Shown here in pieces: positions 27,196 to 35,797 of a stretch of DNA of 64,000 nucleotides (position 1 is the first letter of the stretch; every line of letters begins with the position of its first letter). The stretch is from NCBI RefSeq assembly GCF_003344765.1, contig NZ_QPMH01000014.1:37162-101161 (forward strand), written 5' to 3'. Made by a program: the position numbers and the translations under genes. The notes beneath the pieces are model-generated. The model did not search any database and was not told the DNA's origin. It saw nothing but the letters and a program-made list of their open reading frames with translations. Origin of the DNA: Ferruginivarius sediminum. Lineage in GTDB: Bacteria > Pseudomonadota > Alphaproteobacteria > Kiloniellales > Rhodovibrionaceae.

Positions 27196-27749
27196 GGTGA
27201 GATCTCCCGCTCTTCGGGTTCCAGCCAGGACGTCCGCCCTGCCATCCGGCGCAGGCAGTCCCAAAGCTGGATCAGCGCCACCAGCAGGGCGATGAAGAAG
27301 GCTGCGGCCATCAACCCCATCCAGGGCCACAGTACCAGCGAGCCCAGTTCGGACCGGGAGTCGATCATCCGCGAGAAGGACGCGAACTCGTAAGCCTGGG
27401 AGACGAAGACAGTGGCGAAGGCGATGAAGATCAGCGACGCGGAGATTTCCGCGACCCGTGCCCAGACGCCGCGCAGCTTGCGGCTCACCAGATCGACGCT
27501 GATGTGGCTGCGCTGCAGCAGGCCCAGGGGAATGGCGAGGAAGGAAAGCGAGAGGAACAGCAGTCCGACAAGCTCGTCGGAGAATTTAAGCGGCGAGCCG
27601 AGGAAGTAGCGCATGACGGCGCCGGAGAACACTAGCACGGTCATGACGATCCCGGCGATAGCGGCCAGCGCATTCATCGCACGCACCAACAGGGCAAGCA
27701 AACGCACGGGAAGCGGCATTCGCGCCTTGTCCGCTGCGACGTCTCCCAT
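27192..27749 (-). CDS. dctQ: TRAP transporter small permease (DctQ), second system
   Basis: 185 residues with four hydrophobic helices (about 15-45, 55-75, 95-115 and 138-160) and the family motif around LKFSDELVGLLFLSLSFLAI. GGAGG lies six bases ahead of ATG 27749. It bridges DctP and DctM of the second TRAP system in the inner membrane. Confidence 0.87.
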   Translation of the reverse strand: MGDVAADKARMPLPVRLLALLVRAMNALAAIAGIVMTVLVFSGAVMRYFLGSPLKFSDELVGLLFLSLSFLAIPLGLLQRSHISVDLVSRKLRGVWARVAEISASLIFIAFATVFVSQAYEFASFSRMIDSRSELGSLVLWPWMGLMAAAFFIALLVALIQLWDCLRRMAGRTSWLEPEEREISP

Positions 27750-27783
27750 GGGTTTCCTCCGTATTCACCCCGTGAAACGGGCC

Positions 27784-27810
27784 GCCGGCCGCGCGGGAAG
27801 CACGGCCGGC
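27784..27810 (-). repeat. GC-rich inverted repeat between dctP and dctQ
   Basis: GCCGGCCG (27784-27791) and CGGCCGGC (27803-27810) can form an 8-bp hairpin just after the dctP stop codon. No T-run follows, so it is more likely an mRNA-stabilising or attenuating hairpin than a terminator. Confidence 0.45.
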
Positions 27811-27825
27811 ATCGCCTCGTCCGGA

Positions 27826-28878
27826 CTACTCGGGCAGTTCGCTGATCGCGTCCTGCATCCGCTCATAGTACTCGATACCCTTGGGGCCAGCCTTCTCGGC
27901 CAGCTCGCGCCAGGCCTTCTTCGACGCCGCCACGAACTTCGAGACATCCTCCTCGGAGAACGGCTCCAGCATGGTGACGCCAAGCTCCTCGCGCTCCGCC
28001 CGGGCCTTCGCCTCGCGCTCGGGGTCGACCGCGGCCTCACGGGTCTCCTGCCAGATCTCCTCGCCGGCCTCGCGCAGGATATCGCGCTGCTCATCGCTCA
28101 GACCCGCCCAGGCCTTCTGGCTGACGCCGAACATCCACGGCACGGCCGCCCAGGGGTGCAGATAGGCCTCGTACTCGGTGACCTCGTGCAGCGACACGGT
28201 CGGCGCGACTGTGGACAGGTAATAGGCGCAGTCCACCACGCCGGTCTGGAGGGCGAGATACATGTCGTTCTGGGGGATCACCTGCGCCGCGACGTCGAGG
28301 CGGGTGAAGGTGTCCACCAGGTGAGCAGCCCATACACGGAGCTTCTTACCCTTCAGCTCCTCCAGGGTGTTGACCGGGCTCTTGCAGTGGATGCCCACGT
28401 CGAAGACCGGGCTCACGACGCCGCCGACGGTGTTGATGTTCCAATCCCCGTAGGCCTCCTCGTAGATCTCGCGGACGGTCGGCAGCAACTCCATATGCTG
28501 CTCCGGCTCGCGGATCGCGCCCTGGACGTAGACCGCGGCAAGCCCGGGTGCGTCACGGGTGTAGTAGCCGCCGTAAAGCATCGCCATGTCGACGGCGCCC
28601 GCCTTCAGGATGCGCAGAAGGTCCGGGTCCTTCAGGCCGAGAGAGCCAGCGTGATAGACGTTGATCTTCAGTTCGCCGTCGGACTTCTCCGCCACGCGCT
28701 CGGCGAACTTGTTCAGCCACTGGGCCTCCGGGCGCGATTCGACGATCTGGCTGTGCATCTTCAGCGTCGTCTCCGCGTGGGCCGGCGCGCCGTGCATCGT
28801 CGTCGCGGCAAGCGCCAACGCACCGCCGCCAAGCATCGTGCACAGGGCCTTCGGGAGCTTACGGATGTAGCGTTCCAT
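27826..28878 (-). CDS. dctP: TRAP transporter substrate-binding protein (DctP), second system
   Basis: 350 residues. The signal peptide ends around residue 35 (HGAPAHAET). The mature DctP fold includes NTLEELKGKKLRVWAAHLVD. The start has GGAGG ahead of ATG 28878. It is the first transporter gene of the second TRAP operon and follows the cysteine hydrolase at 28960. Its ligand is unknown, but a carbamoyl or amide compound would fit the flanking hydrolases. Confidence 0.92.
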   Translation of the reverse strand: MERYIRKLPKALCTMLGGGALALAATTMHGAPAHAETTLKMHSQIVESRPEAQWLNKFAERVAEKSDGELKINVYHAGSLGLKDPDLLRILKAGAVDMAMLYGGYYTRDAPGLAAVYVQGAIREPEQHMELLPTVREIYEEAYGDWNINTVGGVVSPVFDVGIHCKSPVNTLEELKGKKLRVWAAHLVDTFTRLDVAAQVIPQNDMYLALQTGVVDCAYYLSTVAPTVSLHEVTEYEAYLHPWAAVPWMFGVSQKAWAGLSDEQRDILREAGEEIWQETREAAVDPEREAKARAEREELGVTMLEPFSEEDVSKFVAASKKAWRELAEKAGPKGIEYYERMQDAISELPE

Positions 28879-28959
28879 ACGTCTCTATCCTCCGATGCCG
28901 TGTTGTTTTTTGGAGTGGAAGGACCGCGTCGGCGACGCGGGGTGCGGGAAATCGCCGCG

Positions 28960-29664
28960 TTACTGCGCGGCGCTACGCGATGCGCCGATCCCGTCGAGGT
29001 ATTCGACGCAGCTTTCGACCGTCTCGACGTCGCCGAACTTCGCGTCGATGTCGAAAAGGTTCCAGGCCACGGCACCGGGCACGCGGTCGCCGATCGCCTC
29101 TTTCACCGCGATGGTGCGAAAACCCTCGGCAAGGCCGTCGCATACCGTGGTGCGCACGCAGGCCGAGGCGGTGACGCCTGTGACCAGGATCGTGTCCACC
29201 CCGGCGGCGCGCAGGAAGCCCGCAAGGTAGGTTCCGTGGAACGAGCTGGCGCGCTTCTTCACCAGCAACTGCTCGCCCTCGATCGGCTCGATGCGGGAAT
29301 CGATGGCCCACAGGTCCTTTCGGTTCTCCGGCACGGCCTCGACCGGGATCTTGTTGTGCCACAGTCCCATGTCGGTGTCCGGGTTCGCCCTGTCCGTGAC
29401 CTGATAGCAGGTGGTCACGTGCACGACCGGAAGCTTGTTGCGCCGGAAAGCCGCGAGAAGGTCCTGCATCGCCGGGATGATCCGGTCGTCCATGCCCTCG
29501 CAGGTGAAGGGGTTGCCGGGGCGCGTCCAGGCGTTGGCAAGATCGACGCTGATCAGCGCCGGCTTGGCGCCGAAGCCGACCTTTCGCTGGAACCCGCGCT
29601 CACGGTAGATATTGCTGGCCTCGGCAAAGGCCTCTTCCAAAACCGCGTTCAGGTCTGCACGCAT
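28960..29664 (-). CDS. Isochorismatase-family cysteine hydrolase (N-carbamoylsarcosine amidase-like)
   Basis: 234 residues. The Asp-Lys-Cys triad is visible in ISVDLANAWTRPG, LVKKRASSFHGT and VTGVTASACVRTTVCDG. The last motif resembles N-carbamoylsarcosine amidase more than true isochorismatase. AGGGGA lies nine bases ahead of ATG 29664. The gene starts the second TRAP operon, divergent from a LysR gene. If the HyuAB enzyme acts on N-methylhydantoin, this protein could perform the next step to sarcosine. Confidence 0.85.
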   Translation of the reverse strand: MRADLNAVLEEAFAEASNIYRERGFQRKVGFGAKPALISVDLANAWTRPGNPFTCEGMDDRIIPAMQDLLAAFRRNKLPVVHVTTCYQVTDRANPDTDMGLWHNKIPVEAVPENRKDLWAIDSRIEPIEGEQLLVKKRASSFHGTYLAGFLRAAGVDTILVTGVTASACVRTTVCDGLAEGFRTIAVKEAIGDRVPGAVAWNLFDIDAKFGDVETVESCVEYLDGIGASRSAAQ

Positions 29665-29781
29665 TGATACGTTCCCCTATGAGCCGATAGAAGGGCGCGT
29701 TGCCGCGCTGACCGGGGAACCTGCGGCGAAACTGATCTTGAAACAAATATCAATTTCTATGAAATTAATGCCACTGTATGC

Positions 29782-30717
29782 ATGGATCTCTCAATGCGCT
29801 ATGATTTCCGCCAGATAAACGCCTTCTGCGTCGTCGCCGAGGAGCTTCACTTCAACCGCGCGGCGGAGCGGCTTCACGTCACGCAACCGTCGCTCAGCCG
29901 CACTATCCAGAACCTGGAAGAGGCGGTGGGCGTCAGCCTCCTCCACCGCACCACGCGCAAGGTCGAATTGACCGAGGCCGGCAAGGCCTTTCTAGCGGAA
30001 TGCCGGCTTGGCCTGGGTCACATGGACCGCGCGGTCGAGGTAGCGCGCAGCACGGCCCAGGGCGTCACCGGCGAACTGCGCATCGCCTACATGGACTTCG
30101 CGATCAACGGCCGCTTGCCCGAGATGCTGCGCGCCTTCGTTGAGGCGCATCCCTCGATCCGCTTGAGCCTGACCTACATGACCACCGCGTGGCAGCGCCA
30201 AGCCCTCTTGGAGCACAAGATCGACGTTGGCTTCATGATCGGTGCGTTCGAGAACCCCCACCTTGAGAACCGGCCGTTCGACGTCAACCAGTACGTGGTC
30301 CTCCTGCCCCTCCACCACCCGCTTGCAAACGCCAAGACCCTGCGGCTGAGCGACCTGGCGGACGAGCCCTTCGTTCTTGGCGACAGGGGCTGGAGCGCGT
30401 TCCGCGAGCGGCTGTTCCTGCTTTGCCACGAGGCCGGTTTCTTCCCCCACATCGTCCAGGAAGCCTCCACCAGCGAGGGCATCTTCGGCCTCGCCGCCGC
30501 CGGCGTCGGCGTCTCCGTTTATGCAAGCTGCGCCCGCAACATCCAGCGTCGAGGCCTCGTCATCCGCCCGCTTATCGACATCGAGGACACCATTCCCACC
30601 TTCGCCGTCTGGGACCGGGCGCCGAAGACCAAAAGCCTCGCCCGATTCGCCGATTTCCTGGGGGCATGGTGCGAGCCTGGATATGCGACGCCCGCTGCGG
30701 GCACCGGCGAGCGCTGA
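29782..30717 (+). CDS. LysR-family transcriptional regulator
   Basis: 311 residues with an N-terminal winged HTH (FNRAAERLHVTQPSLSRTIQ) and a periplasmic-binding-like effector domain. A second in-frame ATG at 29794 has GGA seven bases ahead and may be the real start, giving MRYDFRQINAF. It is divergent from the cysteine hydrolase/TRAP operon, the usual position for its activator. It ends 25 bp before the convergent Crp/Fnr gene. Confidence 0.9.
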   Translation: MDLSMRYDFRQINAFCVVAEELHFNRAAERLHVTQPSLSRTIQNLEEAVGVSLLHRTTRKVELTEAGKAFLAECRLGLGHMDRAVEVARSTAQGVTGELRIAYMDFAINGRLPEMLRAFVEAHPSIRLSLTYMTTAWQRQALLEHKIDVGFMIGAFENPHLENRPFDVNQYVVLLPLHHPLANAKTLRLSDLADEPFVLGDRGWSAFRERLFLLCHEAGFFPHIVQEASTSEGIFGLAAAGVGVSVYASCARNIQRRGLVIRPLIDIEDTIPTFAVWDRAPKTKSLARFADFLGAWCEPGYATPAAGTGER

Positions 30718-30742
30718 GCCGGCGCTGCACGACGGCGCGACC

Positions 30743-31513
30743 TCACACCGTCTCGTCATCCTTTTTCTCCGGCATGCACGGGCTCAAGGCGAAGGGCGAC
30801 TCATGAAGATAGGTATCGTCGTAGAGGGCCACCCGCTCCAGCCCCGGCAAATCCAGAAGCGTAATTGCTTGCCGGCGCACGGCGATCAGCCCCTGGCGGA
30901 CCAGGTCTTGCAGCGAGCGATTCACGTGTACCGGGCTGAGGCCGGTCGCTTCCGCCAGAATCGCCTGGGAAACCGGCATGCCAGCCTCGGCTTCGGCCAG
31001 CAGGCCCACGCTGCGCAAGCGCCGCCACAACTCCAGCAACAGATGCACAAGCCGCTCGCGGGCCGAACGCTGGCCCAGGCTGGTGACCCGTTCCACCACG
31101 ACGGCGTGCTCGCGCAGGACCAGCCAGTTGAACACCATGCCAAGCGTGGGTGAGCTTCGCGCGACGTCGACCAGCCGCTGGGGCGAGAACCAAGAGGCAA
31201 TCACATCGGTAAGGGCCACGACCCCGTGGTCGGCAACCCGGAACGCCGTGCCCTGCCAGCCCAGAACCGAGCCTGGTAGCAGGAAATCGATGACTTGCCG
31301 GCGGCCGTTAGGCAGGTCCTTCGTGCTGAGGCCCCAACCGCTCAGCAGCACGCCGATATCGGCGTATTCGCGGCCCTGCGCGATCATGACGTGGCCGCGC
31401 TTCGTCAGGGTGGGCTGGGTCTCCAGGGCTGCAAGCAGTTCACGGTCTTCTTGCGAAAGGTCGACCACGGCGGCAAGCCGCCGTGCCAGCAGGCCACCAT
31501 CCACAAGGTTCAT
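30743..31513 (-). CDS. Crp/Fnr-family transcriptional regulator
   Basis: 256 residues: cyclic-nucleotide-binding-like beta barrel (about 20-130) and C-terminal Crp-type winged HTH (SQAILAEATGLSPVHVNRSL, about 175-195). The N-terminal Fnr cysteine cluster for an Fe-S centre is absent, so it is not an oxygen-sensing Fnr. The ligand is unknown. It is a monocistronic-looking gene facing a 331-bp AT-richer upstream region. Confidence 0.88.
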   Translation of the reverse strand: MNLVDGGLLARRLAAVVDLSQEDRELLAALETQPTLTKRGHVMIAQGREYADIGVLLSGWGLSTKDLPNGRRQVIDFLLPGSVLGWQGTAFRVADHGVVALTDVIASWFSPQRLVDVARSSPTLGMVFNWLVLREHAVVVERVTSLGQRSARERLVHLLLELWRRLRSVGLLAEAEAGMPVSQAILAEATGLSPVHVNRSLQDLVRQGLIAVRRQAITLLDLPGLERVALYDDTYLHESPFALSPCMPEKKDDETV

Positions 31514-31844
31514 TGCGCTGGCCCTCCCGCGCGGGGTCCATGCCGGAATCGTTTATTGTCGATCGCTTTCTCGGTACACCCTGTTACCGCATCGCGCTGA
31601 CTCGGCTTTGCCACGTCCGCATTTGCCTCTTCGGGCCCGTCCCGAGGCCGCTGGCCCCACTACCGCCGGTCGCGCGGAGCTTCCCGCTGCCCCGACGCCG
31701 TCCAGCTTGCTGACACACATTAATGTAGTGAAAAAATTCTCATGATCAAATGATATAAATCATGCAAACTTATACTCTTAAGAGGGAGGCTAATGTTAAT
31801 ATTCAACATCTTTCCGAGCATCGATCGGTAGTGCTCGGGTTCGT
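31514..31844. other. Gene-free stretch upstream of the Crp/Fnr gene
   Basis: Locally AT-rich, in contrast to both neighbours. It includes a plus-strand GAGGGAGG site ahead of a 12-codon open frame (MLIFNIFPSIDR, 31793-31831) and a small inverted repeat (CGAGCA 31816-31821, TGCTCG 31833-31838). The leader-peptide-like frame leads into nothing on its strand, so I make no functional claim. The Crp/Fnr promoter presumably lies here. Confidence 0.4.
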
Positions 31845-32042
31845 CTAATCGAGGCCGTGTTTTTTGTGCTTGGGATGGCGGCGGTAAGCGTGCTTGTCAG
31901 GTTGCCGCTTGTGGCCGAGCCTTCGGACGAGCGGAACCAGGGGATTGCGCGGCTTGACCCGCCCCTCCTCCGGCGCGCCGTTACGAGAGTTCTTGCCCGG
32001 CGTTTCCTTGCGATGCTTGTGGCGCTTGCGCCCGTGCATCAC
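31845..32042 (-). CDS. Small very basic protein of unknown function
   Basis: 65 residues, rich in Lys, Arg and His (MMHGRKRHKHRKETPGKNSR), with no hydrophobic segment. Its start overlaps the stop of the gamma-carbonic-anhydrase gene by 4 bp (ATGA), which argues for a real coupled gene rather than a chance frame. I do not recognise a family. Such a charge pattern suits RNA or ribosome binding, but nothing here proves it. Confidence 0.45.
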   Translation of the reverse strand: MMHGRKRHKHRKETPGKNSRNGAPEEGRVKPRNPLVPLVRRLGHKRQPDKHAYRRHPKHKKHGLD

Positions 32043-32602
32043 GCCCCGGCCTTGGTTCCGGTACGGTGCGCCGCGCCCAGCTTCGCGTAGTTGCGCGCGG
32101 AATATGGGATGTACTCGATCTCCGAGCTAGTCAGCTCGCGCATCCGCCTTGCCGGGCTGCCGCCCCAGAGTTCGCCCGAGCGGACGCGCTTGCCGGGCGT
32201 GACCAGGGCGCCGGCGGCAACCATCGCATTGCCCTCGACAACGGCGCCGTCCATCACCACCGAACGCATGCCGATGAAGCCGCCGCTCTCCACCGTACAG
32301 GCGTGCAGCAACGCCATGTGTCCGACGGTGATGTCGTCGCCGATGTGCGTGGGCATGCCGCCGCCCGTCTCGCGGTAATCGCCCGCCGGGTCGTGATTGA
32401 CGTGGATGATAGTGCCGTCCTGGATGTTCGTGCGCGCACCGATGCGTATGGGATTCACGTCGCCGCGCACCACGCAGCCATACCAGATCGACGACTCCGG
32501 CCCGATCTCCACATCCCCGATCACCACCGCCGTCTCGGCGATAAAGGCGTCATCGGCGATTTTCGGCCAGATACCATTGAATGGCAGGATGGTGCCGGAC
32601 AT
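32039..32602 (-). CDS. Gamma-carbonic-anhydrase family protein (left-handed beta-helix)
   Basis: 187 residues of hexapeptide-repeat turns (about 20-150), with GPESSIWYGCVVRGDVNPI, IIHVNHD and ITVGHMALLHACTV supplying the three His positions that bind zinc in the gamma class. Many bacterial members (YrdA, PaaY type) have weak or no CO2 hydration activity, so activity is uncertain. ATG 32602 is chosen over the upstream frame start at 32653 because the homologous region begins MSGTILPF. Confidence 0.88.
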   Translation of the reverse strand: MSGTILPFNGIWPKIADDAFIAETAVVIGDVEIGPESSIWYGCVVRGDVNPIRIGARTNIQDGTIIHVNHDPAGDYRETGGGMPTHIGDDITVGHMALLHACTVESGGFIGMRSVVMDGAVVEGNAMVAAGALVTPGKRVRSGELWGGSPARRMRELTSSEIEYIPYSARNYAKLGAAHRTGTKAGA

Positions 32603-32695
32603 GGCGGCGGTTTCCCCCGTATGTGGTTGCTCGGATGGAAAGGTTCTTAGCACGCTCCTGGCGCGCGCGGCAAAGGCGAGCGATCCTCCGCAACA

Positions 32696-32724
32696 AAAAG
32701 GCGCCCCGATTGCTCGGGGCGCCC
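32696..32724 (-). terminator. Rho-independent terminator of rplM-rpsI
   Basis: A 10-bp stem GGCGCCCCGA (32701-32710) with its complement at 32715-32724, loop TTGC, followed by TTTTTG on the minus strand. It lies 38 bp past the rpsI stop codon. Confidence 0.9.
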
Positions 32725-32761
32725 TGGCGGTTCGGCGTTGCCGCCGTATGCCGGTAGCGGT

Positions 32762-33253
32762 TTACCGCTTGGAGAACTGGAAGCTGCGGCGGGCCTTGCG
32801 GCGGCCGTACTTCTTGCGCTCCACCACGCGCGGGTCGCGGGTGAGGAAGCCGCCTTCCTTCAGCACCGGACGCAGCGCCGGCTCGAACCGGCTCAGCGCG
32901 CGGGAGATGCCGTGGCGCACCGCGCCGGCCTGACCCGAGAGGCCGCCGCCGGTCACGGTGACATAGGCGTCGAACTGGCCGTCACGGTTGGCCGCCGCGA
33001 AGGGCTGGTTGACGATCATGCGCAGCACCGGGCGCACGAAGTAACCTGCCAGTTCCTTGCCGTTTACCTGCACCTTGCCGGTGCCAGGCTTGATCCAGAC
33101 GCGGGCGATGGCGTCCTTGCGCTTGCCGGTGGCGTAAGCGCGGCCGAAGCTGTCGATCTGCGGCTCGCGCACCTGCTCCTCGGCCGGCGCCTGCGTGCCG
33201 GCGGCCTCGCCCAGCTCGGAGAGGTCGGTCAGCGTCTGTTCGTCCTGCGCCAT
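32762..33253 (-). CDS. rpsI: 30S ribosomal protein S9
   Basis: 163 residues. The S9 core (about 35-163) starts at [20 protein letters not shown]. The conserved tail ends [13 protein letters not shown], whose terminal Arg contacts the P-site tRNA. An alphaproteobacterial-type acidic N-terminal extension precedes the core. It follows rplM by 4 bp, the universal bacterial pair. Confidence 0.98.
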   Translation of the reverse strand: MAQDEQTLTDLSELGEAAGTQAPAEEQVREPQIDSFGRAYATGKRKDAIARVWIKPGTGKVQVNGKELAGYFVRPVLRMIVNQPFAAANRDGQFDAYVTVTGGGLSGQAGAVRHGISRALSRFEPALRPVLKEGGFLTRDPRVVERKKYGRRKARRSFQFSKR

Positions 33254-33257
33254 GGCT

Positions 33258-33722
33258 TCAAGCGCTCCTGCGGTTCTTCGGGTTCATCGCGCCGATGTCC
33301 AGCGCCTCGGGCTGCTGGGCCTCGTGTTTATGGTCCGCGCCGGCGTAGACGCGCAGGTTCTTCAGCTGCTGACGGCCCAGCGGACCCTTTGGCAGCATGC
33401 GCTCCACCGCCTTGTAGACCACCCGCTCCGGGTGACGGCCGGAGAGAATCTGCTCGGCCGTGCGGTCCTTGATGCCGCCGGGGTGCCCGGTGTGCCAGTA
33501 GTAGACCTTGTCCGAGCGCTTGTTGCCGGTCATCCGGATCTTGTCGGCGTTGACCACGATGACGTTGTCGCCGCAATCCATGTGGGGCGTGAAGGTCGGC
33601 TTGTTCTTGCCGCGCAGGATAGTCGCCACCTGCGCCGCCAGACGACCCAGCACCACGTCCTCGGCATCGACCACGAGCCATTTCTTCTCGATGTCGGCCG
33701 GCTTCGCGGAATAGGTTTTCAT
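33258..33722 (-). CDS. rplM: 50S ribosomal protein L13
   Basis: 154 residues, full length. Recognisable segments are [38 protein letters not shown] and [20 protein letters not shown]. It is an early-assembly protein of the large subunit. It is first in the rplM-rpsI operon, which a strong hairpin terminates at 32.7 kb. Confidence 0.98.
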   Translation of the reverse strand: MKTYSAKPADIEKKWLVVDAEDVVLGRLAAQVATILRGKNKPTFTPHMDCGDNVIVVNADKIRMTGNKRSDKVYYWHTGHPGGIKDRTAEQILSGRHPERVVYKAVERMLPKGPLGRQQLKNLRVYAGADHKHEAQQPEALDIGAMNPKNRRSA

Positions 33723-33907
33723 TGTCGAACCGTCCGGTGCTTAAAGCGTGTGTTCCAAACCGCCCGCGCCGGGGCGCGGACGAAAAACAGGGGACGGCGC
33801 GCGCCATCCCCGTTGCCGAGCGCGGTTCTAGTCCATCGCCCGTAGGCTGTCAACACCACTTATCCCGAAAAATGCAGCGCTTGTAGGATGTTAGAAGCGC
33901 GGTATTA

Positions 33908-34339
33908 TTATACCCCACGATCTTCGGGGATCGCATAGGTGCCGGTCACATGGGCTACCGGACCGTCCGCCTCCCGGCCCTCGGAATAGAGGAAGACCTC
34001 TCCATAGGCCAGGCGACGGCCGACCTTGATCATGCGGCAGTCGGCGATGATGTCCCCCGGCCGGGGCTTGCGCAGGAAGTTGATGGAAAGCTGGCTGGTG
34101 ACCGCGAGCTCCACCCGCCCGATGGACGACAGCACGGCGACGTAGAGGGAATAGTCGGCCAGCCCCATCATCGCCGGCCCACTGACGGTTCCGCCAGGGC
34201 GCAGGTTCTCTTCCTTGTGCGGCATGTGCACGCGGCAGTGCCCATTGCCGATCTCCTCGACGGCCACGCCCATCCAGATGGCCCACGGCAGCTCGCGCTG
34301 CGTCAGCTCCGCCACTTCTTCCTTGGTAATCCGACTCAC
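33908..34339 (-). CDS. PaaI-family hotdog thioesterase
   Basis: 143 residues with a single hotdog fold; HKEENLRPGGTVSGPAMMGL supplies the usual active-site helix region. It probably hydrolyses acyl- or aryl-CoA esters. I place the start at GTG 34339, five bases after GGGGAGG; the ATG at 34343 is in another frame. It is divergent from an enoyl-CoA hydratase gene, so the two may share a regulator or pathway. Confidence 0.85.
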   Translation of the reverse strand: MSRITKEEVAELTQRELPWAIWMGVAVEEIGNGHCRVHMPHKEENLRPGGTVSGPAMMGLADYSLYVAVLSSIGRVELAVTSQLSINFLRKPRPGDIIADCRMIKVGRRLAYGEVFLYSEGREADGPVAHVTGTYAIPEDRGV

Positions 34340-34434
34340 GCATTCCTCCCCTCGCGGTCGCGGCCCCGTGCTGCTACCCATTGCGTCGGGGCGCCCGAAG
34401 TCCTTACATGTACAGCTACCATGAGGAGGTAGCC

Positions 34435-35241
34435 ATGTCCGTCGAGACCGTCGCGGCCGAGCAATCCGAAGACCTGGTCCTGCGCGAAGACAGTGAAGGC
34501 ATCGCGCGGCTGACCCTGAACCGGCCGAAGCAGTACAACGCCCTGTCGCTTGCCATGATGCAGGCCGTACGGCGCGAATTGGAGCGTATCGGGGAAGACG
34601 CCTCGATCAAGGCCGTTATTATCGAGGGTGCCGGCCGCGGCTTCTGCGCCGGCCACGACCTCCGCGAACTGCGCGGCGAGGTCAGCCGCGACTTCTACAA
34701 ACAGGTCTTCGACACCTGCTGCGCCATGATGATGGCGGTGACCAACCTGCCGCAGCCGGTGATCGCAAAGGTTCACGGGATCGCTACCGCCGCCGGTTGC
34801 CAGCTCGTCGCCACCTGCGACCTGGCCGTGACGGAGGAGACGGCGCGATTCGCCACGCCCGGCGTCAACATCGGCCTGTTCTGCTCCACCCCGATGGTCG
34901 CGCTGTCGCGCAACGTGCCGCGCAAGCGGGCCATGCAGATGCTGCTGACGGGCGAGATGATCGAGGCGCCGACGGCCGCCGAGTGGGGCCTCGTCAACAA
35001 GGCCGTGCCCGAAGACGAGCTGGAGGACGCCGTCATGGGCTTTGCCCGCGCGGTGGCCAGCAAGTCGCCGCACGTGCTCAAGATCGGCAAGCGCGCGTTC
35101 TATGAACAGCTCGACGTCGGGCTGTCCGAGGCCTATCGCCAGACAAGCGAGGTGATGACCGAGAACATGCTGGCCCGCGACGCCGCCGAGGGCATCGACG
35201 CCTTCCTGGAGAAGCGCGAGCCGACATGGCAGGGAGCATGA
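34435..35241 (+). CDS. Enoyl-CoA hydratase/isomerase family protein
   Basis: 268 residues of crotonase fold with the oxyanion-hole motifs AGRGFCAGHDLRELRG and VIAKVHGIATAAGCQLVATC. The HDL variant is typical of the ECHDC3-like group rather than of FadB/PaaF hydratases, so the reaction is uncertain. GAGGAGG precedes ATG 34435 by five bases. The stop overlaps the next start (ATGA). Confidence 0.88.
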   Translation: MSVETVAAEQSEDLVLREDSEGIARLTLNRPKQYNALSLAMMQAVRRELERIGEDASIKAVIIEGAGRGFCAGHDLRELRGEVSRDFYKQVFDTCCAMMMAVTNLPQPVIAKVHGIATAAGCQLVATCDLAVTEETARFATPGVNIGLFCSTPMVALSRNVPRKRAMQMLLTGEMIEAPTAAEWGLVNKAVPEDELEDAVMGFARAVASKSPHVLKIGKRAFYEQLDVGLSEAYRQTSEVMTENMLARDAAEGIDAFLEKREPTWQGA

Positions 35242-35768
35242 CCGCCATGCCCGAGGCCGCCGCCGAGACGAGGCACGACGATTATCCCAATGCCTACCTG
35301 CTGGGCATCCTGAACGGCGTGCGCACCATCGCCATGGTCGGTGCGTCGCCGAACTGGAATCGGCCCAGCTACTTCGCGATGAAGTACCTGCAGGCGAAGG
35401 GGTATCGCGTGATTCCGGTAAACCCCCGCGCCGCCGGCACGGAGATCCTGGGCGAGCCCTGCTATGCCTCGTTGAAGGATATCCCCGATCGCTTTGACAT
35501 GGTGGACATCTTCCGCGCTTCCGACGCGGCCGGTGGGATCGTCGACGAGGCGATCGGGATCGCCGGGGACAAAGGTATCCGGGTCATTTGGATGCAGCTT
35601 GGCGTGCGCGACGACGCCGCGGCGCGGCGTGCCGAAGACGCGGGCCTGCAGGTGGTGATGAACCGCTGCCCGAAGATCGAGTTCGGCCGCCTGAACGCCG
35701 AGCTGTCGTGGGGCGGCTTCAATTCCAAGGTGATTTCGTCCAAGCGGCGGCGGGTCAGCCTGTCGTAA
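35238..35768 (+). CDS. CoA-binding domain protein (YccU-like)
   Basis: 176 residues with a Rossmann-type CoA-binding domain: TIAMVGASPNWNRPSYFAMK, then GYRVIPVNP. The domain is that of succinyl-CoA synthetase alpha but without its ligase parts. I choose ATG 35238, which overlaps the ECH stop as ATGA; 35226 and 35247 are alternatives. It is in an operon with ECH and metY. Function beyond CoA binding is not known for the family. Confidence 0.85.
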   Translation: MTAMPEAAAETRHDDYPNAYLLGILNGVRTIAMVGASPNWNRPSYFAMKYLQAKGYRVIPVNPRAAGTEILGEPCYASLKDIPDRFDMVDIFRASDAAGGIVDEAIGIAGDKGIRVIWMQLGVRDDAAARRAEDAGLQVVMNRCPKIEFGRLNAELSWGGFNSKVISSKRRRVSLS

Positions 35769-35797
35769 GCCGCACCGGCGCTGAGGGAGACAAGGCT

